From the NCBI RefSeq assembly GCF_903815225.1, contig NZ_LR813084.1, positions 372,001 through 436,000 of the forward strand: a stretch of 64,000 nucleotides of DNA. The letters are read 5' to 3'. The position numbers and the translations under genes are program-made. Under the pieces are notes generated by a model. The model ran no database searches, was not told where the DNA came from, and was given only the letters and a program-made list of their open reading frames with translations. Below, in pieces: positions 17,963-26,439 of this stretch (position 1 is the first letter of the stretch; every line of letters starts with the position of its first letter). The DNA is from Delftia tsuruhatensis (GTDB lineage: Bacteria; Pseudomonadota; Gammaproteobacteria; Burkholderiales; Burkholderiaceae_C).

Positions 17963-18649
17963 GTGAACACCAAGCTCGCTTCCCCCAGCCCCTCGCCTGC
18001 GCAACAGCGCAGCGAGCGCTACCGCGTGGACCTGCTGGCCGAGCTGCCACCGGCTTCGGCGCGCGGCCTGCGGGCCCTGGGCTTTCCGCGCCGCTACCGC
18101 GATGGCCAGCTGGTGCAAAAGCGCGGCGACACGGCCGACCATGCGCTGGTCCTGCTGTCAGGGCGTTTGCGGGTGCTGGGCTATACCGAGGGCGGCACCG
18201 AGCGCATGACGCGCTGGCTGGAGGCCGGGGAGATCACCGGCATCAGCTCGGTGCTGGGCGGCGCGCCCGTGCCCGTGGACCTGGTGGCCGATGGCGACAC
18301 CGAAGTGCTGGTGCTGCCGCGCCAGCCGCTGCTGGACTTCCTGGAAAGCGACGCCCGCGCCTGCCTGGCGATCGCGCGCCTGCTGAGCCTGCGCGTGAAC
18401 GGGCTGCTGGACGTGGTCTTCATCGGCGCGGAGGACACGCTGCAGGCAAGGGTCTGGGCCAGCCTGCAGGTGCTGGCGGCCGAGAACGGCCAGCCTCTGC
18501 CGGGCGGCCGCACCCTGCTGCGCCTGTCGCAAAGCGATCTGTCGCATGTGGTCGGCGCCTCGCGCCAGCGCGTGAACGAGGAACTGCGCAAGCTGCAGAT
18601 CGCCGGCCGGGTCCGGCTGGGGTATCGGTGGATCGAGGTGATGGAGTGA
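17963..18649 (+). CDS. Crp/Fnr-family transcriptional regulator
   Basis: A 228-residue regulator: a cyclic-nucleotide-binding-like beta-roll (about 20-140) and a C-terminal winged helix with LRLSQSDLSHVVGASRQRVNEELRKL, which contains the recognition helix. No FNR-type cysteine cluster is visible at the N-terminus. GTG 17963 is preferred because the upstream extension from GTG 17891 covers most of the intergenic control region. Divergent orientation suggests it controls the ABC-dioxygenase-dehydrogenase operon. The usual regulators of sulfonate genes are LysR types (CysB/Cbl), so this is unusual. Confidence 0.85.
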   Translation: MNTKLASPSPSPAQQRSERYRVDLLAELPPASARGLRALGFPRRYRDGQLVQKRGDTADHALVLLSGRLRVLGYTEGGTERMTRWLEAGEITGISSVLGGAPVPVDLVADGDTEVLVLPRQPLLDFLESDARACLAIARLLSLRVNGLLDVVFIGAEDTLQARVWASLQVLAAENGQPLPGGRTLLRLSQSDLSHVVGASRQRVNEELRKLQIAGRVRLGYRWIEVME

Positions 18650-18659
18650 CGCGCTGGCG

Positions 18660-19370
18660 TCAGTGCCGGATGGAGGCCTGGATCAGCAGCTCGGCAATGT
18701 CGGCAGGGCCGCTGTCCTGCGGGTCCTCGTCCTCGGGCAGGTTCGTGGGGGACTGCGCACCGCTGCCCTTCCAGTGCCGTGTCACCGGCAGGCCCGCCCC
18801 TTCGGGCTGCTTGAGCAGGCCGTGCAGCAGCAGGGCGTAGAACTCGGCGAAGGCCTCCTCCAGCGTCAGCCCCGTGCGGGCCAGAAAGCGCGTGCGGCGG
18901 ATGCGCAGCGCGCCGCCCATGAGGATTTCCGCGACCAGGGCCGCATGCCGGGGGTTGAACACGCCCTGGGCCACGCCTTGCTCCACCAGCCGCGCCAGGC
19001 CCTGGCCGCGCCGGGCCTGGTAGGCATCGAACAGGCGCCTTCCTGCGCGTGAGGCGTCGAGGTCGCGCAGAAAGGGCACGCCCAGCAGGGCCGAGGCGCG
19101 CACGCCGATGTCCAGGTAGCGCGTGATGGCCGCGACGGCATCGCCATCGACCACGGTGACGGCATCGCTGGCCTCCAGCAGGGAGTCGAGGTAGCGGCGC
19201 GCGACCGACAGGAACAGCTCCTCCTTGGTCTCGGCCAGGGCGTACAGGCGGCTGCGCGAGCAGTGCAGCCGGCGCGCGATCTCGCCCACGGTCAGGTCGG
19301 CGATGCCTTCCTGGCGCAGCAGGTCGAACAGTTCCTGCTGAAAGTCATCCTGGTTGCGGCGTGCGCTCAT
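18660..19370 (-). CDS. TetR/AcrR-family transcriptional regulator
   Basis: A 236-residue repressor-like protein with an N-terminal HTH (LTVGEIARRLHCSRSRLYALAETKEELF split over about 26-53) and a helical ligand domain. The C-terminal 35 residues are hydrophilic and acidic (PEDEDPQDSGP), beyond the usual TetR length. It is divergent from a TRAP transporter-thiolase-ligase operon, and the intervening 100 bases hold a near-perfect 23-bp inverted repeat, so it probably represses that operon until a ligand (perhaps the acyl-CoA) accumulates. Confidence 0.87.
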   Translation of the reverse strand: MSARRNQDDFQQELFDLLRQEGIADLTVGEIARRLHCSRSRLYALAETKEELFLSVARRYLDSLLEASDAVTVVDGDAVAAITRYLDIGVRASALLGVPFLRDLDASRAGRRLFDAYQARRGQGLARLVEQGVAQGVFNPRHAALVAEILMGGALRIRRTRFLARTGLTLEEAFAEFYALLLHGLLKQPEGAGLPVTRHWKGSGAQSPTNLPEDEDPQDSGPADIAELLIQASIRH

Positions 19371-19397
19371 GGGGTGGGTTCCCGGGATTTTCCCGAA

Positions 19398-19470
19398 TTG
19401 GTACTAAATCTATTGACGCAGTACTAGTACATGCGTCCAATGGTACTGAAGCAAACCACATGGTACCGAA
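19398..19470 (+). promoter_or_regulatory. Operator/promoter region of the TRAP operon
   Basis: GACGCA (19415-19420) and TGCGTC (19432-19437) flank the perfect palindrome GTACTAGTAC (19421-19430). A -35-like TTGACG (19413-19418) and -10-like TCCAAT (19436-19441) are 17 bases apart, so the palindrome fills the spacer. Three copies of WTGGTACYRAA start at 19398, 19440 and 19460, spaced by 42 and 20 bases. The last copy touches the ATG of the first TRAP gene. Confidence 0.6.
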
Positions 19471-19974
19471 ATGACGCACGGCACTTCATCTTCCCGTCCC
19501 CGTCCAGGCCGCCGCCTGGAGGCGCATGTCGGTGCCGTGGTGCTCATGGCGCTGGTGCTGATCACGCTGGCCAATGTGCTGGTGCGCTACTTCACGGACC
19601 AGTCCTTTGCCTGGACGGAGGAGATCTCGGTCTTCCTGCTCGTGGTGCTGACGCTGGCCGGGGCCGCCGTGGCGGCGGGGCGCGACGACCACATCCGCAT
19701 CGGCTTCTTCTACGAGCGCGCCGGCCCGGCCGGGCGCCGGGCCCTGGCCTGGCTGACGGCCCTGGCCACGGTGCTGATGTTCGCGCTGCTGGCCGTGCTG
19801 ATGGCGCGCAGCGGATGGCAGGAGTACCTGTTCGAGGAAACCACCACGGGCCTGGGCGTGCCACGCTGGTGGTACACGGCCTGGCTGCCCGTGCTGGCGC
19901 TGCTGGTGGCGGTGCGGGCCTGGCGGGCGGCGCGTGCGGACCGGGCGGGTGCGGATCGGGAGGATGCCCGATGA
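19471..19974 (+). CDS. TRAP transporter small permease (DctQ)
   Basis: A 167-residue membrane protein with four segments and the DctQ pattern: VLITLANVLVRYFTDQSFAWTEEIS near the N-terminus, then a DDHIRIGFFYE loop. It pairs with the large subunit encoded next, whose ATG overlaps its stop by four bases. TRAP systems import organic acids using a sodium or proton gradient. No Shine-Dalgarno precedes the ATG; a third operator half-site sits there instead. Confidence 0.9.
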   Translation: MTHGTSSSRPRPGRRLEAHVGAVVLMALVLITLANVLVRYFTDQSFAWTEEISVFLLVVLTLAGAAVAAGRDDHIRIGFFYERAGPAGRRALAWLTALATVLMFALLAVLMARSGWQEYLFEETTTGLGVPRWWYTAWLPVLALLVAVRAWRAARADRAGADREDAR

Positions 19975-21269
19975 CCGGCGCGCTGCTGATCCTGGGCTTT
20001 GTGCTGCTCATGCTGGCCGGCGTGCCCATCGCCGTCGCCATGGGCCTGAGCGGCACGGCCGTGGTGGTGGCGACGGGGCTGGACATGCCCTGGTTCGGGC
20101 TGTTCACGGTGCAGCAGAACTTCGACGCCGGCATCGGCAAGTACCCGCTGCTGGCCCTGCCGATGTTCGTGCTGGTGGGCGCGGCCTTCGATCGCTCGGG
20201 CGTGGCGCGGCGCATGGTGGACTTCGCCACGGCCGTGCTGGGCCGGGGGCCGGGCATGCTGCCCATCGTGGTCATCGTGGTGGCCATGGTGCTGGGCGGC
20301 ATCTCGGGCTCGGGGGCGGCCCTGGCGGCGGCCATCGGCAGCGTGATGGCCGGGGCCATGGCGCAGGCCGGCTACCCGCGCGCCTTCTCGGCCACGGTGA
20401 TCGGCTCGGCCACGGCCACCGACATCCTGATCCCGCCCTCCCTGGCCTTCGTGATCTACAGCATCCTCGTGCCCGGGGTCTCGCTGCCGCAGCTGTTTGC
20501 CGCCGGCATGGTGCCGGGCCTGCTGGCCGGCGTGGCGCTGATCGTGCCGGCCTGGTGGCTGTCGCGCCGCCAGGGCTTCGGCCGGGCCGGGCAGCCGCTG
20601 CCGCGTCCGCCGTTCTGGCGCAGCCTGCGCGAGGCCAGCTGGGGCCTGGTCACGCCCGTGCTGATCCTGGGCGGCATGCGCGCGGGCTGGTTCACGCCGA
20701 CCGAGGCAGCGGTCGTCGCGGCGGTCTATGTGCTGGGCATCGGCCTGCTGGTGCACCGCACCATCGTCTGGCGCGACCTGTACGACATCTTTGCCGATGC
20801 CGCCGTGGTATCGGCCGTCATCCTGGTGATCCTGGGGCTGGCCGGCGTGTTCGCCTACTGCATACAGACGCTGGGCATCGTCGATCCCGTCGTCGCCTGG
20901 TTCGCCGCCAGCGGCTGGAGCAGCCTCGTGACCCTGGCGGTCGTGCTGCTGGTGCTCAAGCTGGTGGGCATGTTCCTGGACGGCGTGTCGGTGTTCATGG
21001 TGTTCCTGCCGCTGCTGGTGCCGCTGATCCAGCTCTTCGGCTGGGACCCGGTCTGGTTCGGCGTGCTGGTGACCATGGTCATCGCGCTGGGGCAGTTCAC
21101 GCCGCCGCTGGCCGTGAACCTGCTCGTGGCCTGCCGCATCTGCCAGGTGCCGGTGGAGCAGACCCTGCCCTGGGTGGGCTGGTTCTTCCTGAGTTTCGCG
21201 CTGGCCATCGCCGCCGTGCTGGCCTGGCCCGCGCTGGCGCTGTGGCTGCCCCGGGTCGCCGGCTACTGA
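19971..21269 (+). CDS. TRAP transporter large permease (DctM)
   Basis: A 432-residue inner-membrane protein with about 12 segments. It shows DctM features: ALPMFVLVGAAFDRSGVARR, the GGISGSGAALAAAIGSVM stretch, and SATATDILIPPSLAFVIYS. It forms the transport pore. The start at 19971 is supported by the GGGAGG site and ATGA overlap with dctQ; a long upstream extension of this frame only shadows dctQ. Confidence 0.93.
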   Translation: MTGALLILGFVLLMLAGVPIAVAMGLSGTAVVVATGLDMPWFGLFTVQQNFDAGIGKYPLLALPMFVLVGAAFDRSGVARRMVDFATAVLGRGPGMLPIVVIVVAMVLGGISGSGAALAAAIGSVMAGAMAQAGYPRAFSATVIGSATATDILIPPSLAFVIYSILVPGVSLPQLFAAGMVPGLLAGVALIVPAWWLSRRQGFGRAGQPLPRPPFWRSLREASWGLVTPVLILGGMRAGWFTPTEAAVVAAVYVLGIGLLVHRTIVWRDLYDIFADAAVVSAVILVILGLAGVFAYCIQTLGIVDPVVAWFAASGWSSLVTLAVVLLVLKLVGMFLDGVSVFMVFLPLLVPLIQLFGWDPVWFGVLVTMVIALGQFTPPLAVNLLVACRICQVPVEQTLPWVGWFFLSFALAIAAVLAWPALALWLPRVAGY

Positions 21270-21321
21270 AGCGGCCAATCCACGGCCTTTGTGCCATCAC
21301 CACCAGAAGAGGAGACACGCC

Positions 21322-22347
21322 ATGATCCAACGCCGCCAGCTGCTGCACGCCGGTGCCGCCGCAGCCACCACGCTGTCCCTACCGGCCCTGTCCCAGGGAA
21401 AGTACCGGCCCGAATACCGCCTGTCCCTGGTCGTGGGGCCGGGCACCCACTGGCATTACGCGGCCGAGCGCTTCGCCACGCTGGCGCGCGAGCGCACGCA
21501 GGGCCGCATCCACTTCAAGCTGTATCCGGGCTCCTCCCTGGTGCAGGGGCAGCAGGACCGGGAGCTGACGGCCCTGCGCCAGGGCGTCATCGACGTGCTC
21601 GTGGGCACGACGGTGAACTGGTCGGGCACGGTCCGGGACTTTGCGCTGTTCAACCTGCCGGGGCTGCTGCCCAGCGACCGCGCGGTGGATGCCGTGCTGG
21701 CGTCCGAGGCGCTGAACAAGGACTTCTACGACATCATCCGCCGCGCGGGCATGGAGCCGCTGGCCAGCGGCGAGTACGGCCCCATACAGCTGATCAACGC
21801 CAGGCGCCGGCTGGCCGTGCCGGGCGACGTCAAGGGCCTGAAGATCCGCGTCGTGGCCACGCCCATGCAGCAGCAGGTGATGAGCGCCATGCACGCCAAT
21901 CCGACCACCATGACCTTTGCCGATGCGCAGCCGGCGCTGGCCTCGGGCGCCATCGACGGGCTGACGCTGACCCTGGAGCAGTTCGTGGCCTACAAGCTGC
22001 AAAGCCTGGGCCAAAAGCACATCACCTACTGGAACCAGTCCAACGAGCTGATCCATTTCCTGGTGGCCAACCCGGTCTGGAAGACCTGGAGCGCCGAGGA
22101 CCAGCAGCTGGTGCGCGAGGCCGCCCGCGACGCGGCCCGCGAACTCACGCAGCGCGTGCGCCAGACCGTGGCCAGCCACGAGCAGCTCGTGGCCGGGCAG
22201 GGCGTGGACATCCACAAGCCCGAGGCACGCGAGCAGGCCCTGTGGAACGGCGCCACGCGCGAGGTCTACCAGCGCTGGAAGCAGCAGATCAATGCACCGC
22301 TGGTCAGCCGTTTCGAGCAGGTCATCGCCGAAGCCGGCAGGGCCTGA
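21322..22347 (+). CDS. TRAP transporter substrate-binding protein (DctP)
   Basis: A 341-residue periplasmic protein with an N-terminal export signal (QRRQLLHAGAAAATTLSLPALS) and DctP-type features: LYPGSSLVQGQQDRELTALR and GLKIRVVATPMQQQVMSAM, where R172 is expected to bind the substrate carboxylate. It captures the organic acid for the two permeases. Start chosen at 21322 behind AGAGGAGAC. Followed 30 bases later by the thiolase gene in the same direction. Confidence 0.9.
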   Translation: MIQRRQLLHAGAAAATTLSLPALSQGKYRPEYRLSLVVGPGTHWHYAAERFATLARERTQGRIHFKLYPGSSLVQGQQDRELTALRQGVIDVLVGTTVNWSGTVRDFALFNLPGLLPSDRAVDAVLASEALNKDFYDIIRRAGMEPLASGEYGPIQLINARRRLAVPGDVKGLKIRVVATPMQQQVMSAMHANPTTMTFADAQPALASGAIDGLTLTLEQFVAYKLQSLGQKHITYWNQSNELIHFLVANPVWKTWSAEDQQLVREAARDAARELTQRVRQTVASHEQLVAGQGVDIHKPEAREQALWNGATREVYQRWKQQINAPLVSRFEQVIAEAGRA

Positions 22348-22377
22348 GGCATTGCATTCTTCGATGGGAGACCGAGC

Positions 22378-23577
22378 ATGAATGATGTGGTGGTGGCCGG
22401 CGTCGGCATGACGCCTTTTCGCAAGCCCGGGGACCATGCGCCCTATGCGCAGATGGCGGCCCAGGCGGTGCGCGCGGCCCTGGCCGACGCGGGCCTGGCC
22501 TATGGCCAGGTGCAGGAGGCCTTCGCGGGCCATGTCTATGGCGACTCGACCTGCGGGCAGGCCGCGCTCTACGAGGTGGGCATGAGCGGCATCCCCGTGG
22601 TCAACGTCAACAACAACTGCTCCACCGGTTCCACGGCGCTGTACCTGGCGCGCCGGGCCGTGGCCTCGGGCATGGCCGATTGCGTGCTGGCGCTGGGCTT
22701 CGAGCAGATGGCGCCCGGCGCGCTGGGCTCGCACTGGCCGGACCGGCCTTCGCCCCTGGCGCGTTTCGACGACACGACCACGGCGCTGGCGGGCGACAGC
22801 GAACTGCCCATGGCGATCCGCTACTTCGCCGGGGCCGGTGCCGAGCACATGCGTCGCTACGGCACGCCGCTGGAGACCTTTGCCAAGGTGCGCGCCAAGG
22901 CCAGCCGGCATGCCGCGCGCAACCCGCTGGCGCTGCTGCGCCGCGAAATCTCGGTGCAGGAGGTGCTGGACAGCCCGGCCATCGCCCAGGGGGTGATGAC
23001 CCGCCTCATGGCCTGCCCGCCCACCTGCGGGGCCGCGGCTGCCGTGCTGGTCAGCGAGGCCTTTGCGCGACGCCACGGCATCGACGCCCGCGTGCGCGTG
23101 CTCGCCCAGGCCATGGCCACGGACCGCGCATCGACCTTCGAATCGGGCTCCATGCTGGAGCTGGTGGGCCTGGGCATGTCGCGCGAGGCGGCGCAGGCGG
23201 TCTACCGCGAGGCTGGCGTGGGGCCGCAGGACATCGATGTCTGCGAGCTGCACGACTGCTTTGCGCAGAACGAGCTGATCAGCTACGAGGCGCTGGGTTT
23301 TTGCGAGAGCGGCGGCGCGCAGCGCTTCGTGGACGCGGGCGACAACACCTATGGCGGCGCCGTGGTGGTCAATCCCTCGGGCGGGCTGCTGTCCAAGGGC
23401 CATCCGCTGGGCGCCACGGGGCTGGCGCAGTGCTTCGAGCTGACCCGGCAGCTGCGCGGCCAGGCCGAACAGCGCCAGGTCGAGGGTGCGCGGCTGGCGC
23501 TGCAGCACAACATCGGCATCGGCGGGGCGGCCGTGGTCACCCTCTACGGCCTGCACGATGGAGGTGCGCGCGCATGA
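22378..23577 (+). CDS. Thiolase, SCP2/SCP-x type
   Basis: A 399-residue thiolase-fold protein. The nucleophile is C81 in NNNCSTGSTAL; the HDCF segment (ELHDCFAQNEL) and GHPLGATG near the C-terminus supply the histidines of the SCP-x/lipid-transfer subgroup. It would cleave a 3-oxoacyl-CoA (or condense acyl-CoAs). Sitting between a TRAP importer and an acyl-CoA ligase, it most likely acts in degradation of the imported acid. Its stop overlaps the ligase ATG by four bases. Confidence 0.88.
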   Translation: MNDVVVAGVGMTPFRKPGDHAPYAQMAAQAVRAALADAGLAYGQVQEAFAGHVYGDSTCGQAALYEVGMSGIPVVNVNNNCSTGSTALYLARRAVASGMADCVLALGFEQMAPGALGSHWPDRPSPLARFDDTTTALAGDSELPMAIRYFAGAGAEHMRRYGTPLETFAKVRAKASRHAARNPLALLRREISVQEVLDSPAIAQGVMTRLMACPPTCGAAAAVLVSEAFARRHGIDARVRVLAQAMATDRASTFESGSMLELVGLGMSREAAQAVYREAGVGPQDIDVCELHDCFAQNELISYEALGFCESGGAQRFVDAGDNTYGGAVVVNPSGGLLSKGHPLGATGLAQCFELTRQLRGQAEQRQVEGARLALQHNIGIGGAAVVTLYGLHDGGARA

Positions 23578-25130
23578 CCCATGCCCTTGCACTCGAACGT
23601 GGCCTGGCGCTGGGCCGCGAGGCGCCCTGCCTGGTCCAGGGGCCGCGCTGCTGGTCCTATGCCGACGTGGACCGCCTCAGCGCCCGCGTGGCCCGCAGGC
23701 TGCTGGCCGCCGGCCTGGGGCCGGGGCGCCAGGCCTCGGTGCTCAGCCGCAACGACGCCGAGGCCTTCATCTGCGTGTTCGGCATCTCGCGCGCAGGCAT
23801 GGCCTGGGTGCCGGCCAACCCCCGGCTCAACGAGGACGACAACGCCTACCTGCTGGAGCACATGGACTGCGCGCTGCTGATCTTCCACAGCGAGCTGGCG
23901 GACATGGCGCGGGCGCTGCGCGCCCGGCTGCCGGGGCTGCGCCACTGGATCTGCCTGGACCGCGCGCTGGACGGCTTCGAATCGCTGGCGCAGTGGCTGG
24001 AGGGCGTGGACGATGCCCCGGTGCAGGCCCTCTATGACGCCGAGGCCATCGCCATCATCGCGCCCACGGGTGGAACCACCGGCCGCTCCAAGGGCGTGCA
24101 GCTGACGCAGCGCAACGTGGGTGCCTTCATGGCCGCCCACCTGGCCAGCCTGCACTACCCGCACACCGAGCGGCCCGTGAACCTGGCGGCCGCGCCACTG
24201 ACCCATGCGGCGGGCTTCGCGGCCCTGCCCACCATCGCGCGCGGCGGCCAGGTGGTGGTGCTGCAGGCGCCCGAGCCGCTGGCCGTGCTCGACGCCATCG
24301 AGGCCCACCGCGTGACGGAGCTGTTCCTGCCCCCCACCGTCATCTACCGGCTGCTGGCCACGCCCGGCGTGCGCGGGCGCGACTACGCCAGCCTGCGCTA
24401 CTTCATCTATGCGGCGGCGCCCATGGCCGTGGAAAAACTCAAGGAGGCGCTGCAGGTCTTCGGGCCCTGCATGACCCAGGTCTTCGGCCAGGCCGAGGCG
24501 CCCATGATGTGCAGCTTCCTGGCGCCGGGCGAGCATGTGCAGGACGGCCTGCCGGCCGATGACGAACTGCTGTCCAGCTGCGGCCACCCGACGCCCATGG
24601 TGCAGGTGCGCATCCTGGGCGAGGACAACCGCCCCGTGCCCCATGGCGAGCGCGGCGAGATCTGCGTGCGCGGCGACCTGGTCACGCCCGGCTACTACAG
24701 GCAGCCCGAGGCCACGGCCGCCACCATCGTCGATGGCTGGCTGCACACGGGCGACGTGGGCTTCATCGATGCGCGCGGGCGGCTGCACATCTGCGACCGC
24801 AAGAAGGACATGATCATCTCGGGCGGCTTCAACATCTATCCGCAGGAGATCGAGCAGGTGCTGTGGTCCCATCCGGGCGTGGAGGATTGCGCCGTCATCG
24901 GCGTGCCCGACGACGATTGGGGCGAGGCCGTCAAGGCCGTGGTCGAGCTCAAGCCCGGCGGCCAGGCCACGCCGGCCGAGCTGATCGCGCTGTGCAAGTC
25001 GCGGCTGGGCTCGCTCAAGTCGCCCAAGACCGTGGACTTCGTGGCGCAGCTGCCGCGCAGCCCCAACGGCAAGGTGCTCAAGCGGGACCTGCGCGAGCGC
25101 TACTGGCAGGGGGGTGCGCGCGCGATCTGA
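23574..25130 (+). CDS. AMP-forming acyl-CoA ligase
   Basis: A 518-residue adenylate-forming enzyme: P-loop APTGGTTGRSKGV (about 161-173), A5 region VFGQAEAP, GWLHTGDVG with the ribose-binding Asp, DRKKDMIISGGFNIYP hinge, and the C-terminal catalytic lysine in PNGKVLKRDLRE. It activates a carboxylic acid to its CoA thioester with ATP. The start behind GGAGG at 23574 overlaps the thiolase stop. The substrate cannot be read from sequence. It is the last gene of the operon; the MBL gene is convergent. Confidence 0.92.
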   Translation: MTHALALERGLALGREAPCLVQGPRCWSYADVDRLSARVARRLLAAGLGPGRQASVLSRNDAEAFICVFGISRAGMAWVPANPRLNEDDNAYLLEHMDCALLIFHSELADMARALRARLPGLRHWICLDRALDGFESLAQWLEGVDDAPVQALYDAEAIAIIAPTGGTTGRSKGVQLTQRNVGAFMAAHLASLHYPHTERPVNLAAAPLTHAAGFAALPTIARGGQVVVLQAPEPLAVLDAIEAHRVTELFLPPTVIYRLLATPGVRGRDYASLRYFIYAAAPMAVEKLKEALQVFGPCMTQVFGQAEAPMMCSFLAPGEHVQDGLPADDELLSSCGHPTPMVQVRILGEDNRPVPHGERGEICVRGDLVTPGYYRQPEATAATIVDGWLHTGDVGFIDARGRLHICDRKKDMIISGGFNIYPQEIEQVLWSHPGVEDCAVIGVPDDDWGEAVKAVVELKPGGQATPAELIALCKSRLGSLKSPKTVDFVAQLPRSPNGKVLKRDLRERYWQGGARAI

Positions 25131-25142
25131 GGGGCGGTGGGC

Positions 25143-25781
25143 TCAGGTCCCGCCCACGTAGGGGTTGCTCTTGCGCTCGCGGCCGAAGCTGCTTTCGGGG
25201 CCGTGGCCGGGGATGAACACGGTCTGGTCGCCCATGGGCCACAGGCGCTGGACGATGCTGTCGATCAGCTGCTGGTGGTTGCCTTGGGGGAAGTCCGTGC
25301 GGCCGATGCTGCCCGCGAACAGCACGTCGCCCACGAAGGCGCGGTCTATCTGCGGCGCGTGGAACACCACGTGGCCGGGCGTGTGGCCGGGGCAGTGGCG
25401 CACCTGCAGCGTCTCCTGGCCGATGCGGACGGTGTCGCCGTCGTGCAGCCAGCGCGTGGGCGTGAACGGGTCCGAGTGCGGGAAGCCGAACATGGCACCC
25501 TGCTGGGGCAGGGCATCGATCCAGAACTGGTCGCCCGGATGCGGGCCGATGATGGGCAACTGCTGCGCATCGGCCAGCTCCCGCGTGCCGCCCGCATGGT
25601 CGATATGGGCATGGGTGAGCCAGATGGCCTTGAGCGACAGGCCCAGGCGCTCGACTTCCCAGCCGATCTGTTCCAGGTCGCCGCCCGGGTCGATGACGGC
25701 GGCGTCCAGGGTCTGGTCGCACCAGACCAGCGAACAGTTCTGCTGGAAGGCGGTGACGGGAATGGTGTGGTACTGGAGCAT
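25143..25781 (-). CDS. MBL-fold metallo-hydrolase (glyoxalase II-like)
   Basis: A 212-residue metallo-beta-lactamase fold enzyme with the metal site THAHIDH (H57, H59, D61, H62), GHTPGHVVFH and a C-terminal FIPGHGPESSFGRER. The short length and motif order fit the YcbL/GloB-type group, which hydrolyses thioesters such as S-lactoylglutathione. Start at MLQYHTIPV is preferred over an upstream in-frame codon because family members begin there. Confidence 0.87.
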   Translation of the reverse strand: MLQYHTIPVTAFQQNCSLVWCDQTLDAAVIDPGGDLEQIGWEVERLGLSLKAIWLTHAHIDHAGGTRELADAQQLPIIGPHPGDQFWIDALPQQGAMFGFPHSDPFTPTRWLHDGDTVRIGQETLQVRHCPGHTPGHVVFHAPQIDRAFVGDVLFAGSIGRTDFPQGNHQQLIDSIVQRLWPMGDQTVFIPGHGPESSFGRERKSNPYVGGT

Positions 25782-25867
25782 GGGCGGCGTGGGATTCTTC
25801 TGGCGAAAGCGCCCATTATTCCCGGTCCTTGCGCTGCCGGTTGCGCACAGCCGCACCGCTTACGCAG

Positions 25868-26107
25868 TCAGGTGGTGGGTTGGCCGCATTGACCGCAGAA
25901 GCGGGCGCCTGCCGGATGGCTGGCGTTGCAGCTCCTGCAGGCCTGCGGCAGCACCGCGCTGCCGCACTGCGGGCAAAAGCGCGAGTTGGCGGCAATCGAT
26001 GCATGGCAGTTGGGGCAGATCGCCGCCACGGCCGCAGCCCTATAGGAGCCGCCCCGATGGTGGCCGCCGCGCGGGTGATGTCCGAACAGTTTTTCCAAGA
26101 GTCCCAT
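25868..26107 (-). CDS. Small double zinc-ribbon protein
   Basis: A 79-residue protein with a His/Gly-rich N-terminus (FGHHPRGGHHRGG) followed by two zinc ribbons: CPNCHASIAANSRFCPQC and CRSCNASHPAGARFCGQC, each a pair of CxxC knuckles. AAGGAATG precedes the ATG. Such proteins bind zinc and may mediate protein or nucleic acid contacts; no specific function can be assigned. Confidence 0.8.
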   Translation of the reverse strand: MGLLEKLFGHHPRGGHHRGGSYRAAAVAAICPNCHASIAANSRFCPQCGSAVLPQACRSCNASHPAGARFCGQCGQPTT

Positions 26108-26439
26108 GGTGCATTCCTTCGCGCTGCGCGGCGGCGCCGCTGCAGTCGTTCAAAGGTGCATTGGGACACGGCCGGCGCCCGCCGTGCCGTGGATGGCGAT
26201 CATTTAATGTGCATGTCATCTCACAGCAATCCATGGGCGGTGTGACGGGCAGGCGACAGCGCCACGGGCAGACCCCGTGGCTGCCGTCAGGCGGCCGTGT
26301 TACAAGCTAGCCGTGCCGCCGAGCCAGCCTGCCCCTGATGCAGGCGCGCAAGGATTTTTTCGAGGATGGGCCGGGCCGCCGCCTGCGCAACGGGACACAG
26401 CGCAGGGCGGGTACCGGCATCACGCGAGGGAGAACCGGT
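26108..26439. other. Intergenic region before pntAA
   Basis: 332 bases without a credible gene. An AT-richer spot (ATCATTTAATGTGCATG, about 26199-26215) could hold a promoter, but no hexamer pair is convincing. GAGGGAGA before the ATG at 26440 serves as ribosome site. Confidence 0.4.
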
